Positions 1-8,829 are shown, numbered from the stretch's first letter. The stretch is DNA of 62,140 bases from Oscillospiraceae bacterium (GCA_022768245.1 JALEMR010000005.1:1-62140), one strand, 5' to 3'. Notes: generated from the sequence alone by a model not told the origin. A program made the numbers and translations.

Positions 1-1443
1 TTAGCAGCAGTAGCTATGGCAGGCACAGTTCTCGCAGGATGCGGTGAAGACAAATCAACAGGTGATACTACAACAGCAGCTCCCGCAGCTGAGGATGCAG
101 CAGCAGAGGACACAGCAGCAGCTGATGATACAGCAGCTGAAGAAACAGCAGCAGCTGAGGATTCCGCAGATGCAGCAACAGATGATGCAGCTCCCGCAGC
201 TTCCGGCGATCTTACTGATGACGGTGACAAGCTCACAATCATCTGCTGGACAGGCGCTGACCTTGAGCCCATGATCAAGAACTTCGTTGAGAACACTGAC
301 TACACCGAGGATCAGATCACTTGGGTACAGGTTGGTACTTCCGGCGGTGAGGCTAACGAGCAGTACGAGCAGTACTTCGCAGGCGATGAGGACGTTGACC
401 TCTTCGTTGCAGAAGCAGACTGGATCCTTAAGTACATCAACATGGATATCGCAGCTCCCCTTTCTGCTCTCGGAATCGAAGAGAGCGCATTCGCTGATGC
501 TTTCCCCTACACCGTAGCAATCGGTAAGGATGATAACGGCGTTCTCAAGGGTGCTTCCTGGCAGGCAGCTGCAGGCGGATATGTTTACAGAACAGACCTC
601 GCTGAGCAGTATCTGAACATCACTTCTCCTGCTGATATGCAGGCTAAGATCGGCGATTGGGACGGCTTCATGGCAACAGCTGCTGAGGTTAAGGAAGCTT
701 CCGGCGGAAAGACCTCTATGACTGCAACAATCGGCGGTATGTGGCAGGTATTCGCTGCTAACAGAAACGAGCCTTGGGTTAAGGACAACAAGCTCATTCT
801 CGACAATGCAGCTGAGTTCGTTGACATGGCTAAGACCATGAGCGACGAGGGCTATGTAACAGGCGTTTCTCAGTGGACAGACGCTTGGTACCAGATCGGT
901 CAGGATGATACCACATTCGGTTACTTCTACTCCACATGGTGCCTCACAAACTCTGAGGGCGGTCAGCTTTATCAGGCAGAGGGCGGCCCCGACGGAGCTA
1001 CATACGGCAAGTACAACATCTGCGTTGGTCCTACAAACTACTTCTGGGGCGGTTCTTGGCTCGTTCCTTCCACAAAGTGCAACAACAAGACAATCGCTGC
1101 TGACTTTGTAAACTTCTTTACAACCAACGCTTCCACAATGCAGGGCTATGCTGAGGCTTCCGGCGACTTCGTAAACAACAAGGTTGCTATGCAGGCTATC
1201 GTTGACGCAGGCACAAACCAGAACGCTCTTCTCGGCGGTCAGGATCAGTTCAGCGTACTTATCGACGCTGCTCAGGGTATCAAAATGGAGGGTCTCATCA
1301 CTCCTTACGATTCTACTGTTAAGAACGACTTCATTGATTCTGTAAACAACTACATCGCAGGCTCTTATGCAAGCACTGACGAGACACTGGAAGCATTCCA
1401 GGATGCAGTTGCTGCTGACTTCCCCAACCTCAACTGGGAGTGA
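1..1443 (+). CDS. Sugar ABC transporter substrate-binding lipoprotein (5' end missing)
   Basis: The gene enters the window already open: the frame runs from base 1 through the end of a lipoprotein signal peptide with lipobox LAGC (Cys at bases 40-42), so the true start lies upstream. After the Cys comes a linker of about 50 residues of Ala/Glu/Asp/Thr, probably a flexible spacer from the membrane. The rest (ICWTGADLEPMIKNF onward) has the size and look of a family 1 extracellular solute-binding protein. Two permease genes follow, so it should capture a sugar or oligosaccharide outside the cell and pass it to them. No ATPase gene follows; a shared MsmK-type ATPase elsewhere is usual for this class. 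The substrate cannot be read from sequence. Confidence 0.88.
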   Translation, partial: LAAVAMAGTVLAGCGEDKSTGDTTTAAPAAEDAAAEDTAAADDTAAEETAAAEDSADAATDDAAPAASGDLTDDGDKLTIICWTGADLEPMIKNFVENTDYTEDQITWVQVGTSGGEANEQYEQYFAGDEDVDLFVAEADWILKYINMDIAAPLSALGIEESAFADAFPYTVAIGKDDNGVLKGASWQAAAGGYVYRTDLAEQYLNITSPADMQAKIGDWDGFMATAAEVKEASGGKTSMTATIGGMWQVFAANRNEPWVKDNKLILDNAAEFVDMAKTMSDEGYVTGVSQWTDAWYQIGQDDTTFGYFYSTWCLTNSEGGQLYQAEGGPDGATYGKYNICVGPTNYFWGGSWLVPSTKCNNKTIAADFVNFFTTNASTMQGYAEASGDFVNNKVAMQAIVDAGTNQNALLGGQDQFSVLIDAAQGIKMEGLITPYDSTVKNDFIDSVNNYIAGSYASTDETLEAFQDAVAADFPNLNWE

Positions 1444-1522
1444 TTTGACAGATAATATCTGTTAGATCTCAGCACTTCAGACAGAGAAGCTTAACTGAGT
1501 TTTATATGCTTTAGAATGTACA

Positions 1523-1548
1523 GCTTACGGAGAGAAATCTCCGTAAGC
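1523..1548 (+). other. Intercistronic hairpin between binding protein and permease genes
   Basis: A perfect 11-bp stem (GCTTACGGAGA / TCTCCGTAAGC) with a GAAA tetraloop sits between the binding-protein gene and the first permease. Only a weak T-rich run follows. Such hairpins usually stabilise the upstream message or partly terminate transcription, so that binding protein is made in excess over permease. That role is inferred. Confidence 0.6.
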
Positions 1549-1588
1549 GTATATTTTAAATGCGCTTATTTAGAAAAGGGTGTGTTTT

Positions 1589-2593
1589 ATGCAGTCGATA
1601 CAGCCACGACGCAGAAAATCAATCAGCTATGCTAAATATGGCTATTTGTTTATTCTGCCATTTTTTGTAGTATATTGTTTCTTCATGTTATATCCTCTGA
1701 TAAATACATTTGTACTTAGCTTTTACGGAAACGGCAGAGCTAACGCCGATGTAAATGTAGGTTTTCAGAACTTCCAGTATCTTCTGGCAGGCGGTTCCCG
1801 TCCTGCTAAGGCAATTCATGAGGAATTCGTAAATGCTCTGAAGAATACCGTTATTCTTTGGTTCGGAAACTTTATTCCTCAGATCTGTTTATCGCTTCTT
1901 CTTGCGGTATGGTTCACAGATTCTAAGCTTAAGATCAAGGGACAAGGCTTCTTTAAGGTAGTTATGTACATGCCTAACATAATCACAGCAACTTCTGTCT
2001 GTGCATTGTTCCTTTCCATTTTCGGAAATACAAAGTATGGCGCTGTAAACTCCTTCCTTCTGCACAACAATATGATCTCTGAGGCTATCAACTTCGTTAC
2101 GGGCGTCGGTTCCTCACGAGTTATCGTAATGTTTATCCAGACATGGATGTGGTTCGGAAATACCATGATCCTCCTCATGTCAGGCATCATGGGTATCAAC
2201 CCCTCACTCTTTGAGGCAGCTTCTATCGACGGAGCAAACAGCGGTCAGATCTTTTTCAGAATAACTCTTCCCGTACTTCGTCCTATCTTCATCTATGTGC
2301 TCATCACATCCATGATAGGCGGACTCCAGATGTTCGATATTCCTTACCTCTTCCACGAGGATCCCAATACTATCAGACCTTCGCTTGAAACCGTTGCGGT
2401 ATTCATCTATAAGAGCTTCCATGCGACGGATCCCAACTACGGTTATTCTGCGGCGGCTTCGGTAATCCTGTTCATTATCACTTCTATCCTCGGTTCTGTT
2501 ACCTTCGCTATGAATAGCAGCACTCAGGATAAGAAAAAGAATAAGATCGACCGCAAGGCTGCAAAGGCCAGAAAGCAGTTAGGAGGTTTCTGA
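1589..2593 (+). CDS. Sugar ABC transporter permease (MalF/UgpA type)
   Basis: A membrane protein of about 334 residues with six hydrophobic segments. It carries the binding-protein-dependent permease EAA loop, seen as FEAASIDGANSGQIFFRITLP, which docks on the ATPase. The first in-frame codon is a GTG at 1580, but the ATG at 1589 is preferred: AAAAGGG at 1574-1580 lies 8 bases ahead. It is followed one base later by the second permease gene, so the two probably form the heterodimeric channel for the upstream binding protein. The C-terminal tail is Lys-rich and cytoplasmic. Transport substrate unknown, probably a saccharide. Confidence 0.9.
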   Translation: MQSIQPRRRKSISYAKYGYLFILPFFVVYCFFMLYPLINTFVLSFYGNGRANADVNVGFQNFQYLLAGGSRPAKAIHEEFVNALKNTVILWFGNFIPQICLSLLLAVWFTDSKLKIKGQGFFKVVMYMPNIITATSVCALFLSIFGNTKYGAVNSFLLHNNMISEAINFVTGVGSSRVIVMFIQTWMWFGNTMILLMSGIMGINPSLFEAASIDGANSGQIFFRITLPVLRPIFIYVLITSMIGGLQMFDIPYLFHEDPNTIRPSLETVAVFIYKSFHATDPNYGYSAAASVILFIITSILGSVTFAMNSSTQDKKKNKIDRKAAKARKQLGGF

Positions 2594-2594
2594 T

Positions 2595-3506
2595 ATGGCA
2601 TCAACAACATTAAACGCACATAAATCGGCTGCCCAGCTTAATGCGGATTATCACAAGAAGCTGAAGATCCAGTCAACAGTCATTTTTGTGATCTGTATTA
2701 TTCTCGCTGTTATCTGTCTGGTTCCTATATACATTCTTATTGTTAATGCTACAAGAACCTCAACCGATATCACATCAAACGGTATCTCGCTTATTCCCGG
2801 ACTTGCTCTCGGTGATAACCTTAATAAGCTGACAACTCAGGCAGAGTACAAGGTAAGCTTCAACGCTTTCTACGGATTCAGAAACAGCCTTATCATTGCG
2901 ATAGGTGCTTCCGCTCTCTCCGTATTCTTCTCCGGAATGACCGCTTACGGTCTTACAGTTTATGACTTCAAGGGAAGAAACGCAGCGTTCACATTTATCC
3001 TTGCAATCATGATGGTACCCGTACAGGTTACATCAACAGGTTTCTTAGAGTTCATGGTTCGTATCAAGCTGTACGATAACTATATTCCTCTGATAGTTCC
3101 TGCGATCGCAGCTCCCGCTGTCGTGTTCTTTATGAAGCAGTATATGGAGTCTTCGTTCCCGCTGTCGATCGTTGAGGCTGCACGTATCGACGGCTGCGGC
3201 GAGTTCAGAACATTCCTCCAGATCGGTATCCCCATGCTGAAGCCCGCTTTCGCAGTACAGGCTATCTTCGCATTCGTTACCAACTGGAACAACTACTATA
3301 CACCTTCGATGATCCTTCTTTCCAATAAGATCGAACAGAGAACAATGCCTATGATGGTCGCAGCTATCCTTCATAACGATAAGCTTTCCGACTACGGCGT
3401 AAGATATGCGGTTATCGCTATCTCTATCATCCCCGTTGTAGTAGTTTACCTCATCCTCTCAAAGTACATTATTGCAGGCGTTGCTCTCGGCGGCGTAAAG
3501 GAATAA
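2595..3506 (+). CDS. Sugar ABC transporter permease (MalG/UgpE type)
   Basis: A 303-residue inner-membrane protein with about six membrane segments and the EAA loop (VEAARIDGCGEFRTFLQIGI) typical of the second permease of carbohydrate importers. The ATG lies one base after the stop of the MalF-type gene with an AGGAGG-like site inside that gene's end (TTAGGAGGT), so the two are translationally coupled. A strong terminator follows, closing the operon. The pair, with the binding protein before it, forms an importer lacking its own ATPase gene here. Confidence 0.9.
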   Translation: MASTTLNAHKSAAQLNADYHKKLKIQSTVIFVICIILAVICLVPIYILIVNATRTSTDITSNGISLIPGLALGDNLNKLTTQAEYKVSFNAFYGFRNSLIIAIGASALSVFFSGMTAYGLTVYDFKGRNAAFTFILAIMMVPVQVTSTGFLEFMVRIKLYDNYIPLIVPAIAAPAVVFFMKQYMESSFPLSIVEAARIDGCGEFRTFLQIGIPMLKPAFAVQAIFAFVTNWNNYYTPSMILLSNKIEQRTMPMMVAAILHNDKLSDYGVRYAVIAISIIPVVVVYLILSKYIIAGVALGGVKE

Positions 3507-3525
3507 TTACATATCAGGTAAGCAC

Positions 3526-3563
3526 GATCCGTCCCCTTGATTCGGGACGGATCTTTCTTTTTG
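3526..3563 (+). terminator. Rho-independent terminator of the sugar transporter operon
   Basis: A perfect 10-bp stem, GATCCGTCCC / GGGACGGATC, with an 8-base loop, followed by TTTCTTTTT. It lies 20 bases after the second permease stop. Confidence 0.9.
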
Positions 3564-3634
3564 GACATTTTATCAAAAGTCAACGCAAATTAAAGTATAA
3601 ATGTGTGAAATATATAAAATAATAGAATAAGTCC

Positions 3635-3663
3635 TTGACTTTTAGATGAAAAAGATGTATAAT
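3635..3663 (+). promoter_or_regulatory. Promoter of the pheB-hom-thrB operon
   Basis: TTGACT (3635-3640), 17-bp spacer, TATAAT (3658-3663). The predicted start of transcription is near 3670, giving a leader of about 60 bases to the ATG at 3732. This also rules out in-frame starts upstream of 3670. Confidence 0.8.
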
Positions 3664-3731
3664 TGTACTTGTTTGACATACATATGTTCACGGTGTGCGG
3701 ACGAAAAATAGTGTGGGAGGACGTTGATATT

Positions 3732-4172
3732 ATGAACGGTTCGGGTTACGTTGTTATCAGCCGAGAGGTCCTTCCCGATATTTTTACGAAGGTTCTGGAG
3801 GTCAAAAGACTTCTTGCCTGCGGAGAGGAAAAAAGCTCTGCGGCAGCCTGTAAAAAGGTCGGGGTCTCACGGAGCGCATACTATAAATATCGTGACAGCG
3901 TCTTTACCTATGAGGAGAAAATGACTCAGAAGGTGATCACACTTTTTGTGGTTCTTAAGGATGAGCCGGGCATATTATCAGGGATATTGTCCGAGTTTCA
4001 CCGCTGCGGCGCAAATGTGCTCACTCTGAATCAGAGTATCCCCGTGGACGGCGCGGCAGCTGTCACAATAACATTAAGGCTTAATCCTCCCAATGACGAC
4101 GCTTCTTTCTACCGTCCGATGCTGCTTAAGATCGACGGCGTTGTAGATGCACGCCTGCTTTCGGGGGAATGA
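3732..4172 (+). CDS. pheB: ACT domain-containing protein, PheB/UPF0735 family
   Basis: A protein of 146 residues, the usual length for this family. The N-terminal half (to about residue 60) looks like a helix-turn-helix segment with KKVGVSRSAYYKYRD; the C-terminal half is an ACT fold (VITLFVVLKDEPGILSGILS) that normally binds an amino acid. The start at 3732 has GGGAGG upstream and starts MNGSGYVVISREVLP. It is first in an operon with hom and thrB, so a role in amino-acid sensing for the aspartate or aromatic pathway is likely, but no reaction is known for the family. Confidence 0.85.
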   Translation: MNGSGYVVISREVLPDIFTKVLEVKRLLACGEEKSSAAACKKVGVSRSAYYKYRDSVFTYEEKMTQKVITLFVVLKDEPGILSGILSEFHRCGANVLTLNQSIPVDGAAAVTITLRLNPPNDDASFYRPMLLKIDGVVDARLLSGE

Positions 4173-4223
4173 CCGTATTTTATTTTGTATTATTTGCCGA
4201 TTCGGCGGAATGGAGTTGCTTTT

Positions 4224-5450
4224 ATGACTAAAATCGCAGTTTTGGGCCACGGTGTTGTGGGCTCGGGAACAGTGGAGCTGTTCCTTAAAAATAAGGATAA
4301 CATCAACAGAAAGAACGGACTTGATCTTGAACTGGGCTATATCCTCGATATCAGGGATTTCCCCGGACTTCCTTACTCGGATAAATTCACCAAGGATATA
4401 AACGATATCCTCAATGACCCCGAGGTCAAGGTGGTAGCCGAGGTAATGGGCGGACTTCACCCCTCCTTTGAGTTTGTAAAGTCCTGCCTTGAGCACGGCA
4501 AGAGCGTTACAACTTCAAATAAGGAGCTGGTTGCCGCTAAGGGCGCAGAGCTTCTCAAGGCGGCTAAGGAGCATGACTGCAATTTCATGTTCGAGGCTTC
4601 CACAGGCGGCGCTATTCCCATAATCCGTCCTCTGGACAGATGTCTCGGCGGCAATGAGATATACGCAATTGCAGGTATTCTCAACGGTACCACGAACTTT
4701 ATCCTCACTAAGATGATCTCCGATAACATGGCATTCGATGACGCGCTCAAAATGGCGCAGGAGCTTGGTTATGCCGAAAAGGATCCCACTGCCGATATCG
4801 AAGGTCATGACGCCTGCCGCAAGATATGTATCCTGTCCTCGCTGGCATTCGGAAAGCACGTTTACCCCGAGTGGGTACACACCGAGGGCATTACAAAGCT
4901 TACCCTCGAGGACTCCATGTATGCCGAAAACTGGGGCGGCGCTGTCAAGCTTATCGGCTCGGTCAAGAGGTTTGAGGACGGAACTATCCTTCCCATGGTA
5001 CGTCCCGCTTTTGTCTGCAATGGCAATCAGCTGTCCTATGTATCCGATGTTTTCAATGGCATAATGGTCTACGGCGACGGCTTCGACCGTATCATGATGT
5101 ACGGCAGAGGCGCAGGCAAGCTTCCCACAGCAAGCGCAGTAGTGGGCGATATCATCGACTGTGCAAGACAGGACGGCACTTCCGTTTCCATGACATGGGA
5201 GGAATGCTCCGACAGCAGCTTCATCAAGGACTATACTCTTGACGAGGTTCAGATGTATATCCGCACCGACGGCGTTTCCGAAAACGAGATAAATGCGCTT
5301 TTCGGGGAGGTTGAGTATCTCGACAGAGCGGGCAGACCCGACTCCGAGAAGGCATTCATTACGCCTAAGCTCCGCGAGTGCGATATTATCGAAAAAATGA
5401 ACAAATATAAAAATAATGTTCTCGGCACCATCAGGGTACTTGATTTTTGA
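4224..5450 (+). CDS. hom: Homoserine dehydrogenase
   Basis: Reduces aspartate semialdehyde to homoserine with NAD(P)H, the branch point to threonine and methionine. The N-terminal Rossmann motif is GHGVVGSGTVELF; the substrate-binding core includes SNKELVAAKG, NGTTNFIL and GYAEKDPTADIEGHDACRK, all typical. The start at 4224 has a GGAG site 8 bases upstream; about 408 residues. The C-terminal 60 residues resemble only a degenerate ACT domain, shorter than in the Bacillus enzyme; the separate ACT protein just upstream may compensate. It is followed 19 bases later by thrB. Confidence 0.95.
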   Translation: MTKIAVLGHGVVGSGTVELFLKNKDNINRKNGLDLELGYILDIRDFPGLPYSDKFTKDINDILNDPEVKVVAEVMGGLHPSFEFVKSCLEHGKSVTTSNKELVAAKGAELLKAAKEHDCNFMFEASTGGAIPIIRPLDRCLGGNEIYAIAGILNGTTNFILTKMISDNMAFDDALKMAQELGYAEKDPTADIEGHDACRKICILSSLAFGKHVYPEWVHTEGITKLTLEDSMYAENWGGAVKLIGSVKRFEDGTILPMVRPAFVCNGNQLSYVSDVFNGIMVYGDGFDRIMMYGRGAGKLPTASAVVGDIIDCARQDGTSVSMTWEECSDSSFIKDYTLDEVQMYIRTDGVSENEINALFGEVEYLDRAGRPDSEKAFITPKLRECDIIEKMNKYKNNVLGTIRVLDF

Positions 5451-5469
5451 ACACAGGTAGTGTATAATT

Positions 5470-6360
5470 ATGATAAAGATTCAGATTCCTGCAACGAGCG
5501 CAAATCTGGGAGCAGGCTTCGACGCACTGGGGCTTGCGCTCAGCTACTATAACTATGTGAATATCGAGGAATACGACGGTATCAGCATTTCCTCGCTGGA
5601 CGGCACCGATGTTCCTGCGGACGAGAGCAATATGGTTTACGATACCGCGAAAACTCTCTATCAGATATGCGGCAGACCTTTCAAGGGACTGCGTATCGAA
5701 CAGGTGAACAATATCCCCATGGCAAGGGGAATGGGCAGCTCCAGCGCCTGCATAATCGCAGGACTGGTGGGTGCCAATAAGCTCATGGGCGAGCCTCTCA
5801 CTCTGGATGAAATGGTGGACCTGTCCGCTCAGATAGAGGGTCACCCCGACAATACCGCACCCGCTCTTCTGGGAGGGATAGTCACCGCCGTGTTCGACGG
5901 AAAGAAGGTTCACTGGGTAAAGCAGGAGGTCTTCACCACCCTTAAGTTTATTGTTATCGTCCCCGATTTCGAGCTTAAGACCGAAAAGGCAAGACAGTGC
6001 CTGCCCAAGGAGATACCCTTCTCCGACGCGGTGTATAATCTGTCGAGAGCCGCTCTGTTCAGCGCTTCACTGCTGACGGGCAAGTACGAGAACCTCCGCA
6101 CTGCCGTGGACGACAGACTTCACCAGCCCTATAGGATAGAGCTTATCCCTCATGCAGCGGACGTTTTCGAAACGGCATATTCTCTCGGAGCCTATGCCGC
6201 GTATATAAGCGGCGCAGGTCCTTCGATAATGACGGTCGTTGACGCCGAAAATACTTACTTTGCGGGGAAGCTTCGTTTTGCTCTCGACAGGGCAGGTCTT
6301 GAAAGCTGGGACGTTCATGAGCTTCATATCGACAATGCAGGAACAAGGATCGTAGAATGA
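5470..6360 (+). CDS. thrB: Homoserine kinase
   Basis: A GHMP-family kinase of 296 residues that phosphorylates homoserine on the way to threonine. Motifs: N-terminal IPATSANLGAGFDALGLAL, the ATP loop PMARGMGSSSACIIAG around residue 80-95, and the C-terminal AAYISGAGPSIM. It follows hom with a 19-base gap and belongs to the same operon. Threonine synthase is not in the window. Confidence 0.95.
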   Translation: MIKIQIPATSANLGAGFDALGLALSYYNYVNIEEYDGISISSLDGTDVPADESNMVYDTAKTLYQICGRPFKGLRIEQVNNIPMARGMGSSSACIIAGLVGANKLMGEPLTLDEMVDLSAQIEGHPDNTAPALLGGIVTAVFDGKKVHWVKQEVFTTLKFIVIVPDFELKTEKARQCLPKEIPFSDAVYNLSRAALFSASLLTGKYENLRTAVDDRLHQPYRIELIPHAADVFETAYSLGAYAAYISGAGPSIMTVVDAENTYFAGKLRFALDRAGLESWDVHELHIDNAGTRIVE

Positions 6361-6391
6361 TTTTTGAATTTCGCTTTGGGGAGAGATTAAA

Positions 6392-7303
6392 GTGGAATTG
6401 GAATATGTTTCTGAACTGAAACGCAGGGAAGATACTGTTGACCTGTATAAATCTCTGGAATGGTATAACCTTAAGGGCTATACCGACGAGGATATCGAAA
6501 AGGCAAACAACAGCTTTTATTCGGTCTATGCATATGACGGCGACCTGCTGGTGGGACTGGGACGAGTGGCTTCCGATGGAATGATCGCCGCCATTATCAG
6601 CGGAGTATGCGTCCGCAGAGAGTACCGCTGTATGGGCATCGGCGGCGAGATAGTCACCCGTCTTGCGGATTACTGCCAGTCGGGCATCTATCAGATGAAC
6701 GTCCAGCTTTTCTGCGAGGACAGCCTTATCCACTGGTATGAAAAGCTTGGCTTTGAGAAAATACCCATGGGCATGCGGAGGAATATGCCTCATACTGAGG
6801 ATCCCTGCGCCCTGAAAAATAATTTCAGCGAGATATACGGAGTGTCCGATATTGCGGCGATAGCGCCCGATTTTTACTGGTACAATTTCGACTGGTTCGG
6901 CGAGTTCAGCTATTATGGCGGCATAGGCTCTGAGGGAGTGAAGGTGCCTCTTGTTTCCATGACCTTTTACAGCAACGAGCCTGTGAAGTTCTCGGCAGAA
7001 ATTGTTTTTGAGAATGTCAGTGAATTTGAGATAGGCTGTATAGGCGTGCGCACGCCGCTTTTCGGGTTTGATATCATCAATACGGAGAAGTACGGCTATT
7101 CCGAGCGGAAAAGATACCGCATACGTTCTCTCGAGGACGATAATATCGGCTTTTTCTGCGAGACCTTCCGCATCATGTCGGTGAAAAAGAGCGAATCTTC
7201 GGTGAGCATTACAAGCAATAAGGATGACGAGCATACCGAAAGGGAAGTAAAATTCCTTGCCCGTCTGGACCTTCTGGAGGATTTTGACATTGGCGAAATA
7301 TGA
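6392..7303 (+). CDS. GNAT-family N-acetyltransferase with extra C-terminal domain
   Basis: The GTG start at 6392 follows a GGGGAGAG site. The first 140 residues are a GNAT fold: the acetyl-CoA loop is VRREYRCMGIGGEIV (R/QxxGxG/A form), followed by HWYEKLGFEKIPMGM. The remaining 150 residues are not part of the GNAT fold and are rich in beta-type segments and aromatic residues (FYWYNFDWFGEFSYYGG); I do not recognise them. Its 3' end overlaps tsaE by 14 bases, but it is much longer than RimI, which usually accompanies tsaB, so it should not be called RimI. The acyl acceptor is unknown. Confidence 0.8.
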   Translation: MELEYVSELKRREDTVDLYKSLEWYNLKGYTDEDIEKANNSFYSVYAYDGDLLVGLGRVASDGMIAAIISGVCVRREYRCMGIGGEIVTRLADYCQSGIYQMNVQLFCEDSLIHWYEKLGFEKIPMGMRRNMPHTEDPCALKNNFSEIYGVSDIAAIAPDFYWYNFDWFGEFSYYGGIGSEGVKVPLVSMTFYSNEPVKFSAEIVFENVSEFEIGCIGVRTPLFGFDIINTEKYGYSERKRYRIRSLEDDNIGFFCETFRIMSVKKSESSVSITSNKDDEHTEREVKFLARLDLLEDFDIGEI

Positions 7304-7736
7304 GATAACACTGGATTCTCCCGAAAAGACCATAGCCTTTGCGGAAAAGGTGGGAAAAAAGCTGTCGGGCGGCGATGTGATAGCCTACCGCGGAGGATTG
7401 GGCGCAGGAAAGACCACCTTCACAAGAGGGCTTGCAATAGGAATGGGACTGCCCGACGAGGTCAGCTCGCCGACCTTTTCCCTCGTGAACGAGTACAGGG
7501 GAGAGCTTACGCTGTATCATTTCGATATGTACCGTATCCTTAATGAAGAGGCGCTGGAGACCACGGGCTTTTACGATTATATGGACGATTCCTCGGTGAT
7601 AGCCGTGGAGTGGTCGGAGAATATAGAGGGCTGTTTGCCCGATAATACCATTTATATCGATATCGAGCGGATATCCGACAATGTGCGTAGGATAACCGTC
7701 AAGGGAGATGAACGTTTTGCTGATCTTGGGGATTGA
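7290..7736 (+). CDS. tsaE: tRNA threonylcarbamoyladenosine biosynthesis ATPase TsaE
   Basis: A small P-loop protein (148 residues) with Walker A GGLGAGKTTFTRGL, then SSPTFSLVNEY and LYHFDMYRI, the hallmark motifs of TsaE. It works with TsaB and TsaD in placing t6A at position 37 of ANN-decoding tRNAs. The TTG at 7290 is chosen because GGAGG (7276-7280) lies 9 bases ahead; it overlaps the GNAT gene. The gene end overlaps tsaB, giving translational coupling. Confidence 0.93.
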   Translation: MAKYEITLDSPEKTIAFAEKVGKKLSGGDVIAYRGGLGAGKTTFTRGLAIGMGLPDEVSSPTFSLVNEYRGELTLYHFDMYRILNEEALETTGFYDYMDDSSVIAVEWSENIEGCLPDNTIYIDIERISDNVRRITVKGDERFADLGD

Positions 7737-8397
7737 TACCTCGGGACATACCGCTTCGGCGGCTGTCTGCGATGAAAACCGCGTGATTGCGCAGTCGTCG
7801 GTGATGACGAAGCTTACTCATTCGCAGATAATACTGCCCATGGCAAAGCGGGTATTGTCCGACGCGGGGCTTACTCTTGACGATATCGGCGCCGTATCCG
7901 CAGCAAAGGGACCGGGCTCCTATACGGGACTGCGGATAGGACTTGCCGCGGTGAAGGGCATATCCTTTGCCAACGGCTGCAAATGCGCGGGGATATCCAC
8001 GCTGGAAGCCCTCGCATACAATTTTCTCGGAATGAACTGTAACGTCTGCGCAGTAATGGCTGCAAGGCAGAATCTTGTATATAATGCGCTTTTCGTGGTC
8101 AGCGGACGGCAGGTCACGCGGCTCTGCGATGACAGGATAATCTCCGTGGAGGAGCTTTCGGCGGAGCTTGCCTCGGACGATAAGATATATTACGGAGCGG
8201 GAGACTATGCCGATGAAATGTCCGCAGCAGCTCCCGAAAAAGTATTTCCCGCGCCGCCGCAGTTAAAATATCCGCTGGCTTCGAGCCTGTGCTTTGCGGC
8301 ATTTGACAGGGGATTTACCCCCGCGGATAACCTTGCCCCCGATTATCTGCAGATAACAAAGGCGGAAAAGGATCTGCGTGAAAAGGAAAATAAGTAA
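7717..8397 (+). CDS. tsaB: tRNA threonylcarbamoyladenosine biosynthesis protein TsaB
   Basis: An ASKHA-fold, glycoprotease-like protein: GIDTSGHTASAAVCDE at the N terminus and AKGPGSYTGLRIGLAAVKGI near residue 70. It is the scaffold partner of TsaD/TsaE in t6A synthesis. An ATG at 7708 directly abuts the GGGAG site (7703-7707), leaving no spacing; the TTG at 7717 has a 9-base spacing and gives the usual MLILGIDTSG beginning, so I prefer it. The last about 30 residues (LQITKAEKDLREKEN) match the usual TsaB end. Confidence 0.92.
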   Translation: MLILGIDTSGHTASAAVCDENRVIAQSSVMTKLTHSQIILPMAKRVLSDAGLTLDDIGAVSAAKGPGSYTGLRIGLAAVKGISFANGCKCAGISTLEALAYNFLGMNCNVCAVMAARQNLVYNALFVVSGRQVTRLCDDRIISVEELSAELASDDKIYYGAGDYADEMSAAAPEKVFPAPPQLKYPLASSLCFAAFDRGFTPADNLAPDYLQITKAEKDLREKENK

Positions 8398-8451
8398 TAG
8401 GATAAAATCATTTTTTTCGGGCAGTATATCTACTGTGAAAGGAATGATGAT

Positions 8452-8637
8452 ATGGATAAGATAAGAGAGCTTCCCCGGGGGCTGGGAATGGCGCTGGCAC
8501 AGGACAGCCGCGCGCTCATGGCATATGCGGGACTTTCCGAAGCCCGTAAGCTGTCGGTGATAAGCCGGGCAAGGGCTGTGGATTCCAAGGAAGATATGCA
8601 GAGAATAATCGACGGACTTACAAAGGGTTCGTTCTGA
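8452..8637 (+). CDS. Small conserved-looking protein of 61 residues
   Basis: The ATG at 8452 is preceded by GAAAGGA at 8436-8442. The product is soluble, mostly helical in appearance, with repeated small hydrophobic patterns (RGLGMALAQDSRALMAYAGL) and a basic centre. It lies 54 bases after tsaB on the same strand and just before an inserted palindromic element, so it is probably the last gene of the tsaEB operon. I do not recognise a family with a known role. Confidence 0.6.
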   Translation: MDKIRELPRGLGMALAQDSRALMAYAGLSEARKLSVISRARAVDSKEDMQRIIDGLTKGSF

Positions 8638-8643
8638 CGAGAT

Positions 8644-8748
8644 TATACTGATCCCCGATTAAAAAGTGTACAAAAAATCAAGCTAAAACTTGAATATATG
8701 GTTTTTGCGCAGATTTTTTGGCTACACTTTTATCGGGGATTAGTATTA
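8644..8748. mobile_element. MITE-like palindromic element, copy 1
   Basis: A 105-bp sequence with imperfect terminal inverted repeats (ATCCCCGATTAAAAAGTGTA at the left, TACACTTTTATCGGGGAT at the right). It reappears in reverse orientation at 14543-14647 with only two differences over the full length. It encodes no protein. Structure fits a miniature inverted-repeat element moved by a transposase elsewhere; when transcribed it would fold into a long hairpin and could act as a terminator. Confidence 0.8.
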
Positions 8749-8800
8749 AGGATCCGCTCCTGTTTTTTATGTCAATTAACAAAATGTATGTAGGATTTTA

Positions 8801-8829
8801 TTGAAAAATCCAATAAAATATGGTAAAAT
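8801..8829 (+). promoter_or_regulatory. Promoter of the diguanylate cyclase gene
   Basis: TTGAAA (8801-8806), 17-bp spacer, TAAAAT (8824-8829). The 11-base direct repeat ATGTCAATTAA occurs at 8769-8779 and 8828-8838, flanking the promoter; it could be a regulator site. Confidence 0.6.

Noticed and set aside
3664-3731. Possible T-box or threonine leader before the pheB-hom-thrB operon
   Set aside because: About 60 bases, no specifier stem or T-box sequence, and no run of Thr codons.
6143-7333. Long open frame of about 396 codons on the minus strand, opposite thrB and the GNAT gene
   Set aside because: Both plus-strand genes are firm by motif; the opposite frame has no ribosome site and a His/Arg/Ile-rich product typical of an antisense shadow.
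7708-7716. ATG at 7708 as start of tsaB
   Set aside because: It abuts the GGGAG site with no spacing; TTG 7717 has 9-base spacing and matches the family N terminus. The ATG is not excluded.
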